The notes under the pieces are model-generated. The model did no database searches and was not told the origin of the DNA. It saw only the letters and a list, made by a program, of their open reading frames with translations. Shown here one piece after another: positions 26,029 to 34,326 of a stretch of DNA of 64,000 nt. The stretch is from Massilia sp. 9096. GTDB lineage: Bacteria; Pseudomonadota; Gammaproteobacteria; Burkholderiales; Burkholderiaceae_D. The DNA lies in NCBI RefSeq assembly GCF_000745265.1, contig NZ_JQNN01000001.1, forward strand, positions 3,720,001 to 3,784,000. The letters are read 5' to 3'. The translations under genes were made by a program, and so were the position numbers. The first letter of the stretch is position 1. Each line of letters begins with the position of its first letter.

Positions 26029-26433
26029 TTAGAAATTTGCCCAGTCGCCGTGGAAGGTGGCCACCTGGACGGTGATAAAGCCGAGTTTCGGGTTCATGTA
26101 CAGGTCTTGCGCCGAGATCGGCAGGCCTTCGATGTTGGCGGTCACGGCGGCCAGCTTGTCGGCGCGCTCCTGCAGGTTGCCCTCGACGGTCTCTTTGACC
26201 TGCTTACCGCGCATGCCGGCGAAGGTCTTGGCAGTCTCCGACGTATTGATCTTGTGCTGCGCGCGCAGCGCTTCCTTGGTGCCGGGGCTGCGGATCTCGA
26301 TGCGCACCGGTTTGCCGTTGAACAGCAGCGGGCCGTTGTCCTGCTTGTTCTGGACGTCGAGCCAAGCGGTATCGCACGCCTCGAGGTCGGCGATGGTCTG
26401 GACGGTTGCGGCTTTGTCTTGGTCGTGGATCAT
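26029..26433 (-). CDS. Tail assembly chaperone G
   Basis: This 134-residue protein lies between tail tube and tape measure. It has the N-terminal domain of small tail chaperones (FNGKPVRIEIRSPGTKEALRAQHK). The frame ends at TAA 26029-26031, one codon after a slippery heptamer. It binds the tape measure with the G-T fusion during tail assembly (family knowledge from lambda). Confidence 0.8.
   Translation of the reverse strand: MIHDQDKAATVQTIADLEACDTAWLDVQNKQDNGPLLFNGKPVRIEIRSPGTKEALRAQHKINTSETAKTFAGMRGKQVKETVEGNLQERADKLAAVTANIEGLPISAQDLYMNPKLGFITVQVATFHGDWANF
26032..26038 (-). promoter_or_regulatory. -1 programmed ribosomal frameshift site (G to G-T)
   Basis: On the minus strand the heptamer AAATTTC is in the A-AAT-TTC phase directly before the G stop codon. 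After a -1 slip the next codons are CTA AAG GCC GGC GCC GAG GCC and then the ATG of the T frame, so reading continues into T. A GC-rich stretch (GGCCGGCGCCGAGGCC) follows and could fold. Confidence 0.8.
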
Positions 26434-26533
26434 GGTGTTGCCTTTCTTCGCGGGTTGGATGTGCCCGTGCCGGCCGCTGCTCCCGCGAAGGAGACAGCGG
26501 CCGATCGGTGCTCAGGGTGGCCTGGTGGCCGGG

Positions 26534-26992
26534 TTACGTGGTGGAGGTGATGGTGTCGGTCTGGCGCAGCAGGGTAAGGCTGCCCTTGACCGCATCGTTG
26601 CTCTGGCCCAGGTTCTCGACGTACTCGAGCACTTGCGCCGTGAAATAGCGCTTGGTCGTGCCGTCCTGTTTGAGCAGCTTGAAGGACGGGACGCTGTTGT
26701 CTTTTGACGCATTGTTGACGATCACCTGGCCGGCATCGTTCTCGATCCATGCGCACTCAAACTGCGCGTTCGGCAGCTTGAAACTGCCCTTCTTCTCGCG
26801 ATCCTGGGCGTCGCTCACGGTCGAGAGCGTCGCGGTGCTGTAGGTGCGGCCGACGACGTTGCCGACCTTGGTGATGCTGCCGATTTCCGTCCAGACCAGC
26901 GCGCCATAACCGGTAGCGTCGTAGGTCGCGGGCGCCGCCGTGCTCACGAAGAGCTTTGTGCCGGCGACGGTTGCAAAATCATTTGCACTCAT
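26534..26992 (-). CDS. Major tail tube protein
   Basis: This 152-residue beta-rich protein opens with FATVAGTKLFVSTAAPATYDATGYGALVWTEIG and has a central domain of the lambda gpV/HK97 tube type. Its place between the tail terminator and the chaperones fits. It is preceded by a strong terminator, so its level may be set separately. Confidence 0.85.
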   Translation of the reverse strand: MSANDFATVAGTKLFVSTAAPATYDATGYGALVWTEIGSITKVGNVVGRTYSTATLSTVSDAQDREKKGSFKLPNAQFECAWIENDAGQVIVNNASKDNSVPSFKLLKQDGTTKRYFTAQVLEYVENLGQSNDAVKGSLTLLRQTDTITSTT

Positions 26993-27011
26993 GATTGGTG
27001 ATACCTTTCAA

Positions 27012-27054
27012 AAGAAAAAGCCCGCGGGCATCGCTGCGACGCGGGCGGGCTGGG
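27012..27054 (-). terminator. Intrinsic terminator upstream of the tail tube gene
   Basis: Read leftward, AGCCCGC... pairs with GCGGGCT, followed by TTTTCTTTT. It lies in the gap between the DUF3168 gene and the tube gene. Confidence 0.8.
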
Positions 27055-27074
27055 AAACAGGTTGTGGCGATCGG

Positions 27075-27488
27075 CTATGTCGGGTTCGGCTCGAGGTAGG
27101 TGACCTTGAAGTCCCGCGATTGCGAATAGATGCGCGCTGCGCCATCGGAGAAATCCGGGCCGACGGCGTCACGCAGTACGCTGCGCACTTGGGTGCTGGC
27201 GATCGTGCCGGTATGCGTGCCGGCGCCCAGTTTCGTCGCCAGGAGCAGGTTCTTCTGGTCCGGGTAGGTCTTCGCGGCGACCGTCACTTGGATGCGCGCG
27301 GTGATCAGCGTATTTGCCTCGTTGCCGGAGACCGTGCCCAGCTCGATGCGGCTGATCTCCTTCACGCCCAGCGCCGGCAGCACAGCATCCGCCGGGATGT
27401 CGCCCGCATACACGCGGTCGGCGACGATGGCCTTAACCGGGCCATACGCCAGCTGCAGCGCCACCATTACAGCTACACCATCAGCCAT
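27075..27488 (-). CDS. Tail completion/terminator protein (DUF3168-like)
   Basis: This 137-residue protein has the N-terminal pattern of DUF3168 (QLAYGPVKAIVADRVYAGDIPADAVLPALGVKEIS), then a beta-rich domain. It caps the tail and joins it to the head. It overlaps the head-closure gene by 8 bases. Confidence 0.75.
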   Translation of the reverse strand: MADGVAVMVALQLAYGPVKAIVADRVYAGDIPADAVLPALGVKEISRIELGTVSGNEANTLITARIQVTVAAKTYPDQKNLLLATKLGAGTHTGTIASTQVRSVLRDAVGPDFSDGAARIYSQSRDFKVTYLEPNPT

Positions 27489-27837
27489 GGCCGAAATCCT
27501 CCAGCATCATTTCCATGTGGCGGCGATCATCCAGCAGCGCCGGGCCCAGCAGGATGCGCATGATGCGATCGCCGCGGCCGTGCAGTGTCACCCGCATGTC
27601 CATCGCGACCCGGTCATCCACGCGGATGCGCAGCCGGGTCTTGCGCAGCGAGATGCGCACGCCGTTGACGTCCGACTCGGCCTGGCGCGGCAGCTCGTCT
27701 TGTACCCAGGCCCATACATGGTCTGCCAGAACTACCCAACCATCGTCGCCGTCCAGCTCCGTGTTGTAGACTGGATCGCGCGCAACAGGCCGCTGCTCGA
27801 TCGTCACTTGCTCGTCCATTCGGAAAGGCGCGACCAT
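27481..27837 (-). CDS. Head closure / head-tail joining protein
   Basis: This 118-residue protein starts at ATG 27837, overlapping the upstream connector stop. It is beta-rich with DEQVTIEQRPVARDPVYNTELDGDDGWVVLADHVWAWV, typical of Phage_H_T_join (SPP1 gp16-like) stopper proteins. Confidence 0.75.
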   Translation of the reverse strand: MVAPFRMDEQVTIEQRPVARDPVYNTELDGDDGWVVLADHVWAWVQDELPRQAESDVNGVRISLRKTRLRIRVDDRVAMDMRVTLHGRGDRIMRILLGPALLDDRRHMEMMLEDFGHG

Positions 27838-28376
27838 CAGTACACCATCGCGCGGTCGAGCAAACTGCCGAGGTACTGAGCGTTCGGGTTGGGGTAGTAG
27901 TCGTTCTCGAGCATACCCAGGATGTAGCGTTTGATGGCCGCAGGCACTGCAGCATCGGTCGCGCCAAAGCCGCACACGTACTGCACCTCGACGGCGCCCT
28001 CGCGCTGCAGCTGCGTCGCGGGCCACATCAAGCCAGGTGCCGGCCTGACCGAACCTGGCTCGGCTCCGGTGTTTACCACATAGTCTTGCGGGTCGAGTGT
28101 TTGCTGCACCCCGGCAACATCGTAGAACTTGATGTGGTCCACGCTGGCCAACGGCGCGTTCGGCAGTTTGATCGCTTCCTCAAACCGGTCGAGCGTCACG
28201 ACCCAAGTCTGCGTGATGAATGCGCGCCCAGTCTTGTGCTCGGCCTCTTCGATGATTCCCTGCACCTTGTCCGCGATCTCGGCGTCGAGCGCATTCCCAG
28301 GCGCACGCGCTGCACGACGGGCAGCGTCCATCGACACGGCGAGGGCAGCTGGAGGCGTGATCAGCCGCGGCGTCAT
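27837..28376 (-). CDS. Head-tail connector (HK97 gp6-like)
   Basis: This 179-residue protein starts at ATG 28376. It has the gp6 layout: MTPRLITPPAALAVSMDAA, then GIIEEAEHKTGRAFITQTW, SVDHIKFYD and a C-terminal IKRYILGMLENDYYPNPNA helix. It forms the connector ring under the portal. Confidence 0.85.
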   Translation of the reverse strand: MTPRLITPPAALAVSMDAARRAARAPGNALDAEIADKVQGIIEEAEHKTGRAFITQTWVVTLDRFEEAIKLPNAPLASVDHIKFYDVAGVQQTLDPQDYVVNTGAEPGSVRPAPGLMWPATQLQREGAVEVQYVCGFGATDAAVPAAIKRYILGMLENDYYPNPNAQYLGSLLDRAMVY

Positions 28377-28540
28377 CGCTTCGCCCCTTGCACGCCAGCC
28401 GCCCGGCCGGTGGCCTGCTGGCCGGCGGCCCCGGGCGCACGCGCAAACACGGTCGGCGCCTGGGCGGCCTGCTTGGCTTTTTCCTCGGCCTCGCGCGCGA
28501 GCTGGTCGCGCACCACCGGGAAGTCTGTTATTTTCTTCAT
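28373..28540 (-). CDS. Small hypothetical protein in the head module
   Basis: This 55-residue protein starts at ATG 28540 (MKKITDFPVVRDQLAREAEEKAKQAAQAP...) and overlaps both neighbours. It has one charged helix and a disordered A/G/Q tail. No function is recognised. Confidence 0.55.
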   Translation of the reverse strand: MKKITDFPVVRDQLAREAEEKAKQAAQAPTVFARAPGAAGQQATGRAAGVQGAKR

Positions 28541-28887
28541 CAGGTATCCACCCTTTGGAACCAAGTTGTTTTGTCGAATCGCTCGCCGTTCGCGCAGCTG
28601 CATCGCGCCGTCCAGAGCCAGTCAGCAGGCAGTGCGGTATCGACCCCACCCAACAGCACGACGATGTAGGTATGAACGACACCGCCTATCGTCGCGGTCT
28701 GGATGCTGAAGTCTCTCAGCATGGTGACGCCCTGCAGAATGAGCGTTACCGGTTGCCCGGTAGTCGCAAGCGTTGTATTGCGGTCAAGGAGCTCGTCGGT
28801 GATATCCGCCGCGTACCAGCTGATTTCATCAGGGTCGCGGTGCACCATCCACTTGTCCCCGACCTTGGTTGGCTCTGTCGTACTCAT
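28540..28887 (-). CDS. Hypothetical phage protein
   Basis: This 115-residue protein is a compact beta-rich type (DEISWYAADITDELLDRNTTLATTGQPVTLILQGVTML). The pattern recalls small head proteins that accompany fibre-like genes in HK97-type phages. It is coupled to the next gene by overlap. The family is not recognised. Confidence 0.55.
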   Translation of the reverse strand: MSTTEPTKVGDKWMVHRDPDEISWYAADITDELLDRNTTLATTGQPVTLILQGVTMLRDFSIQTATIGGVVHTYIVVLLGGVDTALPADWLWTARCSCANGERFDKTTWFQRVDT

Positions 28888-28896
28888 TCCATTTCC

Positions 28897-31188
28897 TTAA
28901 GTTGACGTTGCAGAACCGATGCCGACGACTCGGCTACCGCTGCCCTCGAAGACGACCACGCGGCTGCCGCTTCCCTCAAACACGACGATTCGCGCCGGCG
29001 AAATCTGCGAAATGTCGATGCCTGCGCTGTTCACAGTCAGATCGCCGCTGGCTTGCGCTACTGCCACAGCTGCGCCGGCCAGGGGAATGCGCGTGACCAG
29101 CGCCCCGCTTCCGGCGGCCGAGGCTGATGCCGGTCCAGCCAGCGGGATCGCCGTCGCGAGTACACCGGTCGCCGTCGCCCGGGCTGTGGCGGTGCCAACT
29201 AGTCGAATCGACGTCGTCAAGGCGCCGCCAGCGGTCACGCTCGCCTGCGCCGATCCGGACAGAGCAGCACCACCTCCCGCAAGCGAACCGTATGCCTGCG
29301 CGACCGCTTGCGCGCCACCAGACAGTGCGATCTTGGTGGTCAGCGCTCCCGTAGCAGTGGCTGACGCCACAGCCGCGCCGGACAGGCCGCCGCCGCTCCC
29401 TGCCAGCACCCCAGTCGCCACCGCCACCACCTGCGCCGATCCACTCAACGGAATCGCAGTGGAAAGCGTGCCGCCAGCGGTGGCCACGCTAGCGGCAGCA
29501 CCTGACGGCTTGACCGACGTGACGAGCGAGCCGGTCGCCTTGGCGGTCGCCGAAGCGCTTCCAGCCAAAGGGATGGCAGTCATCAGCGAGCCAGCACCAG
29601 ACGCTGCGGTCTGCGCGGCTCCTGAAAGCGGGGTAGCGGTCGACAGTGCGCCGCCGGCGCTCGCCGATGCGGCGGCTGATCCGGACAACTGGGCTGCTAC
29701 AGCCGCCGGCGCGAGTATCGCCGCTTGAATATTGGCGTTCGAATAGTTGCTGGCTCGGTTGGCGTTCTTCTGCAACAGCTTGACGGTCAGCGTCTGCCCA
29801 GCACTGGCCGCCTTGTACGTAATCGATATCGCACCCTGCAAGCCACTACCGCTGCTCCAGGTGACGCCGCTCGAATTCGACACCTGCGCCGCGCTACCGT
29901 CCGACAGGGTCGCCGTGACGGACATATCGGCGCCGTAGATACCGCCCAGTATCGTCGCTACGCGCGGCGTGGTATCGGCCGGGAACGTGACCGCGTAGCC
30001 GACACCTTCACCATTGCTCGAAAAGATGACGTTGGTTGAGCTGCCCGAGGCGGTCGGACTACCATCGGACCAGCTGACGGCATTGTTTGAGCCGTTCGTG
30101 ATCGAATCGCTGAACGACCCGACATGCGAAACGTTGATCTGGCTACCGCCCGTCGCCTTGCGTACGGCCGATGCGTTCGGGTAGTTGATCCAGTCGATCG
30201 TGCCGAGCGCGGTCAGATCGTAAGGCGCGCCCGTGCTCGGCGTGACCGTCATCGACAGCGAACCCGCTGCGCCAGCGGTCAGCGAACCAGTGGCCGTAGC
30301 AGACGCCACGGCCGCACCGCTCAGCTTAATCCCGGTCGACAACGAGCCGTATGCGCTGGCCACGGCAACAGCGGCACCCGACAGAATGGATGGCGCCACA
30401 ACTGCAGCGGTGAATGCTGGCGCCTCGCCGGTTTCGCCATTGGAGAACACGCGCCACGGATTGTTGTGCAGCGCCAGCGCCTGGACCGCGCCTTCGGGCG
30501 TAGCGCCGCCTTTACCGACGGGCGCCAGTTGACCACGGAACGCCGCAATCAGGCTGATGTTGCCGGTGAATCCAGCGTTTCCCCAATTCGAATCGGCGCC
30601 GCCAATCAGTAGCGGGCAGTTCGCATCTCCTGCGGTTCCTGTTGGTGCGCCGCCGCCGTTGGTGCCAGCAAAAACGCCGTTGATGTAGGCGGTCGCCAGG
30701 GTGCTCGAAGTGAGATCGCCGGTGAAGACGATCAGGATGGTGTTTCGCTGACCCGGGACCAGTTTCGCAGCTGGCGCCGTCAGTGTGGCAAGAACGTAAT
30801 AATTCGTCGAGCCAGTGATCGAAAACGTCACCGTGTTGTTGGGCTGGATATACAAATTCCAGCCGGTCGCATTGCCGCCGTCGTTCTTGCCGATCAGCGA
30901 CATGCTGCCCGTGCGCGCGACGAGCGGAAGATAAAACTCGACCAGCAGCGATGACGGGCCGCGATTGTAGAACAGGTCGCGCGCGACGGTATTGCCGTAA
31001 TGGAAGCCGCCGGTGCCGTTGAACTGCAGGCTGGCGCCCGACGGGGATGGTGCGTTGATCGGTCGCGTGGCGACCGCTGCCGGCACCGCGCCGGTGACGA
31101 CGTCGCGCGAGTTTCCGACCAGGGCGAACAGCGGAACCAGGCCCGATTGGAACCGCACCCGGCCCTGTGGCTGGCTTCGCATGGCCAT
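28897..31188 (-). CDS. Large LamG-like and repeat-containing accessory head protein
   Basis: This 763-residue protein opens with a basic segment, then a concanavalin A/LamG-like jelly roll (about 45-235: FHYGNTVARDLFYNRGPSSLLVEFYLP, GWNLYIQPNN, PLLIGGADSNWGNAGFTGNISLI). A carbohydrate-binding-like beta domain follows (about 310-490: VSWSDGSPTASG, YAVTFPADTTPRVATILGG). About eight to ten copies of a roughly 21-residue A/G/S-rich repeat come next (pattern LSGxAxAxAxAxGxLxTxIPL), and it ends in two VVFEGSGSR copies. It may be a capsid decoration or adhesion protein; this is inferred from position. Confidence 0.7.
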   Translation of the reverse strand: MAMRSQPQGRVRFQSGLVPLFALVGNSRDVVTGAVPAAVATRPINAPSPSGASLQFNGTGGFHYGNTVARDLFYNRGPSSLLVEFYLPLVARTGSMSLIGKNDGGNATGWNLYIQPNNTVTFSITGSTNYYVLATLTAPAAKLVPGQRNTILIVFTGDLTSSTLATAYINGVFAGTNGGGAPTGTAGDANCPLLIGGADSNWGNAGFTGNISLIAAFRGQLAPVGKGGATPEGAVQALALHNNPWRVFSNGETGEAPAFTAAVVAPSILSGAAVAVASAYGSLSTGIKLSGAAVASATATGSLTAGAAGSLSMTVTPSTGAPYDLTALGTIDWINYPNASAVRKATGGSQINVSHVGSFSDSITNGSNNAVSWSDGSPTASGSSTNVIFSSNGEGVGYAVTFPADTTPRVATILGGIYGADMSVTATLSDGSAAQVSNSSGVTWSSGSGLQGAISITYKAASAGQTLTVKLLQKNANRASNYSNANIQAAILAPAAVAAQLSGSAAASASAGGALSTATPLSGAAQTAASGAGSLMTAIPLAGSASATAKATGSLVTSVKPSGAAASVATAGGTLSTAIPLSGSAQVVAVATGVLAGSGGGLSGAAVASATATGALTTKIALSGGAQAVAQAYGSLAGGGAALSGSAQASVTAGGALTTSIRLVGTATARATATGVLATAIPLAGPASASAAGSGALVTRIPLAGAAVAVAQASGDLTVNSAGIDISQISPARIVVFEGSGSRVVVFEGSGSRVVGIGSATST

Positions 31189-31191
31189 AAA

Positions 31192-31599
31192 TTAGCTCCG
31201 GGAAGTGCCGCTGTAGGTCGCGCCAAACGTGACAGGATTGGTGGTATTGCCGAAGCCGATGACGCGGATATAGCGCGCGCCCGGCGGAATATCGACGCTC
31301 CAGGAATAGGTCGAGCCGGCCACTACGTCGCCGGCGTAACCGGCCAAGTCGTAGACGGTCGAGCCGTTGTCGGGCGACCATTGCACGACGATCGAGCCCG
31401 GCACACCTGGCGCGCTCGTGCCGTTGGTGATCGACAGGCCCACCACACCGCTGTCAAAATTGTTCGGCGCCGCTGCCTTGGTGTCCAGCCAGCCGGCGGC
31501 GGCGCTGTTCACGCCGGGCGATCCGCGCGACGTGCCCGCGGCTCCATTGTTGGCCGTCGGCGTTATCAGGGTTGTTACGGTATCTGCAACAGTGGTCAT
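31192..31599 (-). CDS. Beta-sandwich accessory head protein
   Basis: This 135-residue protein is rich in glycine, serine and threonine, with IVVQWSPDNGSTVYDLAGYAGDVVAGSTYSW and GARYIRVIGFGN. The pattern looks like a discoidin or immunoglobulin-type sandwich. It lies directly before the LamG gene, and the pair may form one surface structure. Confidence 0.55.
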   Translation of the reverse strand: MTTVADTVTTLITPTANNGAAGTSRGSPGVNSAAAGWLDTKAAAPNNFDSGVVGLSITNGTSAPGVPGSIVVQWSPDNGSTVYDLAGYAGDVVAGSTYSWSVDIPPGARYIRVIGFGNTTNPVTFGATYSGTSRS

Positions 31600-32036
31600 T
31601 TCGGCACTCCGTTCAGTTCAAACAACGCGTCGTGCACATCACCCACGTCGACCCGATCGGGCGCCTGGACTTTCGACATGATCTTGTCGGCATGCTCCTG
31701 CGTGATCTGCTTGATGTAGACCAGCTTTCCAAGCGCCTCTTGGAACGTCTCTGCGCGCGGGTCGACGCGGCCCTGATCGAGCAGCGCGATGACGTATTTG
31801 TAGTCGCTGCCGGCATGGATCGTGTCGAGCACCGCGTTGCCCAGCTCTAAGCCCAGGGCGTCGAGGATCGCACCATTGCCGATCGTCTCGCCGGTGAAGC
31901 GCATGCGCCCGGGCGACATGGCCACCGCGATGGCATCGCAATCCTTGCGCGCATACGCGGCGGCCAAGTCGGCGTCTGTCTCGATGCGCGCCTTGACCTC
32001 AGCACGGAACGCGGCTTGTTGGTCGGCGGTCATCAT
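31596..32036 (-). CDS. Hypothetical phage protein
   Basis: This 146-residue mainly helical protein starts at ATG 32036, which is followed directly by a second ATG. It has no close family in memory; RMRFTGETIGNGAILDALGLELGNAVLDTIHAGSDYKYVIALLDQGRVD is the most distinctive stretch. It overlaps the next gene by 4 bases. Confidence 0.6.
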   Translation of the reverse strand: MMTADQQAAFRAEVKARIETDADLAAAYARKDCDAIAVAMSPGRMRFTGETIGNGAILDALGLELGNAVLDTIHAGSDYKYVIALLDQGRVDPRAETFQEALGKLVYIKQITQEHADKIMSKVQAPDRVDVGDVHDALFELNGVPK

Positions 32037-32038
32037 GA

Positions 32039-32524
32039 TCAGTTGTCGACCTGCAGGGTGAGCGTGCCGGCAGCGAAGTACGGCGCCGGGTCGCCCGCGT
32101 TGATCGTTTTGGCCTGGCTGAGCGCAGCGCGGAACACTTCGGTGCCGCCAGTTGCCGAGTCGAAAACGCCGAACTCGACCACTTGGCCCCAGGCCGCAGG
32201 TACTGCCGAGCCGCCCGGGAACTGGACCGGGTTGTTGTTCGACGTGGTGCCGCTGCTGCCGCTCGATACTGCGGTGCTGCCGGCGCCCTGCGTGCCGGCC
32301 CAGTTGGCCAGCGCCGAGGTGATCGGCACGCGCGCGTAGCTCGTGCCGCTGGTCGACACCTCCGTGCCCGGTGCGCCATCGCTGCCGGCTGCGTTGAACA
32401 GGCCGACATACAGCGTGGCCGGGCCACTGCCAGCGCCAGCGGTCGAACCGTTCAGGCCCAGCGCCTGCGCACGGAAGAACCAGTCGACGTATTTGTTTTC
32501 GTAAGCATCGGAAAAAGCGCTCAT
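32039..32524 (-). CDS. Small beta-rich phage structural protein (fibre/decoration type)
   Basis: This 161-residue protein has ATLYVGLFNAAGSDGAPGTEVSTSGTSYARVPI and VEFGVFDSATGG, a pattern I associate with small fibre or decoration proteins. It is coupled to both neighbours and lies in the accessory block after the capsid gene. Confidence 0.55.
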   Translation of the reverse strand: MSAFSDAYENKYVDWFFRAQALGLNGSTAGAGSGPATLYVGLFNAAGSDGAPGTEVSTSGTSYARVPITSALANWAGTQGAGSTAVSSGSSGTTSNNNPVQFPGGSAVPAAWGQVVEFGVFDSATGGTEVFRAALSQAKTINAGDPAPYFAAGTLTLQVDN

Positions 32525-32730
32525 GGGGCTCCAGGTGTAACGGTGTTGGGTTGTTCGGTGAGCCGCGCGACGACATAGGCCGCCAGCTCGTCATCGGACT
32601 TGCCGAGGATGTCGTCGGGGAAGATCGCCACCGACCCGCCAGCACGGCGGGGGATGACGACGCAGAGGTTGCCCGGGTCCGCCGCCTGCGCGCGCAGGTT
32701 CGCGAGCCAGGCGATGGTCGCAGGTTGCAT
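32521..32730 (-). CDS. Small hypothetical phage protein
   Basis: This 69-residue protein has one compact domain (LCVVIPRRAGGSVAIFPDDILGKSDDELAAYVVARL). It overlaps the next gene by 4 bases. No function is recognised. Confidence 0.5.
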   Translation of the reverse strand: MQPATIAWLANLRAQAADPGNLCVVIPRRAGGSVAIFPDDILGKSDDELAAYVVARLTEQPNTVTPGAP

Positions 32731-32732
32731 GC

Positions 32733-32930
32733 TTACTTCGCCAGCGACTCAGCGTAGGCGACGGCTTCGGCATCGGTGTCGACAGTGCCGGCCATCGCCT
32801 TGACCTGCTTCGGGTCGATCTCGACGACGTCATTGCACTTGCCAAGGTCGCAGTCGACCAACACGCGCGCTTTCACCTTTTTGGTTTCCGGCTTGGCCGT
32901 AGCTTGGGTCGTATCTTGAGTATCTGCCAT
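32733..32930 (-). CDS. Small hypothetical phage protein
   Basis: This 65-residue protein starts at ATG 32930, because GGAG lies 7 bases upstream; an ATG at 32942 is also in frame. It has a polar N-terminus and VKARVLVDCDLGKCNDVVEIDPKQVKAM, a pattern common in small HK97-type head proteins just after the capsid gene. Confidence 0.55.
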   Translation of the reverse strand: MADTQDTTQATAKPETKKVKARVLVDCDLGKCNDVVEIDPKQVKAMAGTVDTDAEAVAYAESLAK

Positions 32931-32978
32931 GTTGTTCTCCATGTTGGCAACCGGCGCAACGCCGGCCGCCGGTTACGA

Positions 32979-34232
32979 TCAGGTTGCGCTGTTCTGGTAG
33001 GTCTTCACGGCGCCGCCTACATCGATCAGGTTGCCGCCCGAGCGCATGAACGCCAGGAAGCCGATCTGGCCCAGCATGGTGAAGGCCGAGTCAGTCATGC
33101 GGAACAGCGTCAGGTCCATGACGTCGCGGATCAGGTACTTGCTCAGCTGACCAAAAGCGATCGACTTGGCATTTGCCGCCATGACGGGCATGTCCTGGTT
33201 GATAGCGAAAGCGCGGCCCAGCAAGCGATCAGGCGCGCCGCCCGGGTTGCCCTCCTCGTAACCTGGCACGAAGATCGGGCGAGCGTTGTTGTCCTTGAGC
33301 TTACGGATCACCTTCAGGCTCTGGTCGTGGAACATGTAGCCCACGCCCGGGGCGTTGCGATATGCCGGGTCCACCGAGTGCTCCAGCTCGACCAGGTCGT
33401 CGTAGGTGATCGACGCGGTCTGGCCAGTGGCTCCGGCGCGGCCGACGTTGGCGGCAGTAATGATGCCGCGCGGCTGACCCGAGCCCGAACCGACGGTAAA
33501 GTGATTGTTGGTAATGCGGCCCAGTCGCATCGCCAGCACGCTCTGCACGTAGCCCTCAATGTCGATGAAGGAGTCCTGCACCAGCTCGAACGGCAGCGCG
33601 ATCGCCTTCGACGAATACTTGTAGACGTCCAGCGTCGCATTGCCGAACGCGGTGTTCAGCGTGCTGGCCCCGCCGTTCTGGCCGACGATTTCACCGATCT
33701 CGGCAGTGGCGTCCGAGGTCGGGAAGTTCATCGTGACGCCGGTGGCGGTGCGGATCGGGGTACCGACCGAGCGCATGCCGCCGTAGGCCTTCATAGCAGT
33801 CTCGAGCGAGCGCTGGTATTCCGGCGACGTGGTGTAGCCGCCTTCGGTCGCGGTGGTGGTGCTCATCGCGGCGCGGATGTCCGGATTCTGGCGGGCCAGC
33901 ATGCGATTGCGGTCGTCGGCGGACAGGTTCGCCATTCCGCCGCCGAGGAAAGCGCGCAGCGCCTTCGATTCGTCGCTGATCTTGCTCGGGTCGCGGGTCG
34001 CCGCATTCAGCGCGGCCTCGTGCTGGGCCTGCGGGTTCTCGCCGGCCAGCGTCGCCATGCGCTGCTCGCGCGCGATCTCGGCATCGATCGCCTCGACTTC
34101 GGCCAGGATGGTGTCCAGCTGGGCCGCTTCGGCGGCCGGCATGCGCTGGTCCGCCGGGTACTTGTTGTTCAGGTCATTGGCCTTCTTGGCCACGGCGTCG
34201 CGCTGGGCGCGCAGTTGTGCGAGCTTGCTCAT
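32979..34232 (-). CDS. Major capsid protein (HK97 fold)
   Basis: This 417-residue protein has an N-terminal coiled-coil delta (scaffold) domain (about 1-105: LAQLRAQRDAVAKKANDLN, LDTILAEVEAIDAEIARE). The HK97 body follows (GGYTTSPEYQRSLETAMKAYGGMRSVGTPI, FELVQDSFIDIEGYV, VGSGSGQPRGII). ATG 34232 has GAAAGG upstream. A strong terminator precedes it. The delta domain is expected to be removed by the protease encoded just upstream. Confidence 0.95.
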   Translation of the reverse strand: MSKLAQLRAQRDAVAKKANDLNNKYPADQRMPAAEAAQLDTILAEVEAIDAEIAREQRMATLAGENPQAQHEAALNAATRDPSKISDESKALRAFLGGGMANLSADDRNRMLARQNPDIRAAMSTTTATEGGYTTSPEYQRSLETAMKAYGGMRSVGTPIRTATGVTMNFPTSDATAEIGEIVGQNGGASTLNTAFGNATLDVYKYSSKAIALPFELVQDSFIDIEGYVQSVLAMRLGRITNNHFTVGSGSGQPRGIITAANVGRAGATGQTASITYDDLVELEHSVDPAYRNAPGVGYMFHDQSLKVIRKLKDNNARPIFVPGYEEGNPGGAPDRLLGRAFAINQDMPVMAANAKSIAFGQLSKYLIRDVMDLTLFRMTDSAFTMLGQIGFLAFMRSGGNLIDVGGAVKTYQNSAT

Positions 34233-34280
34233 GTGGTAATACCTTTCGAGATGGGTCCGCTCTCGCGGCCGGGTTGGGGC

Positions 34281-34306
34281 AATAAAAAAGCCGCCCGAAG
34301 GCGGCC
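34281..34306 (-). terminator. Intrinsic terminator between protease and capsid genes
   Basis: Read leftward, GGCCGCC-TTC-GGGCGGC is followed by six T and ATT. Confidence 0.88.
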
Positions 34307-34326
34307 AGCATAGTGGCGCGAGAGCG

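Noticed and set aside
26040..26060. Possible sequencing error between the G and T frames
   Set aside because: The stop is preceded by a correctly phased slippery heptamer in the expected place, so programmed frameshifting explains it better.
28919..29728. A rightward frame of 269 residues opposite the repeat protein
   Set aside because: It is the mirror of the A/G/S repeat codons and has no ribosome site; the leftward frame has recognisable domains.
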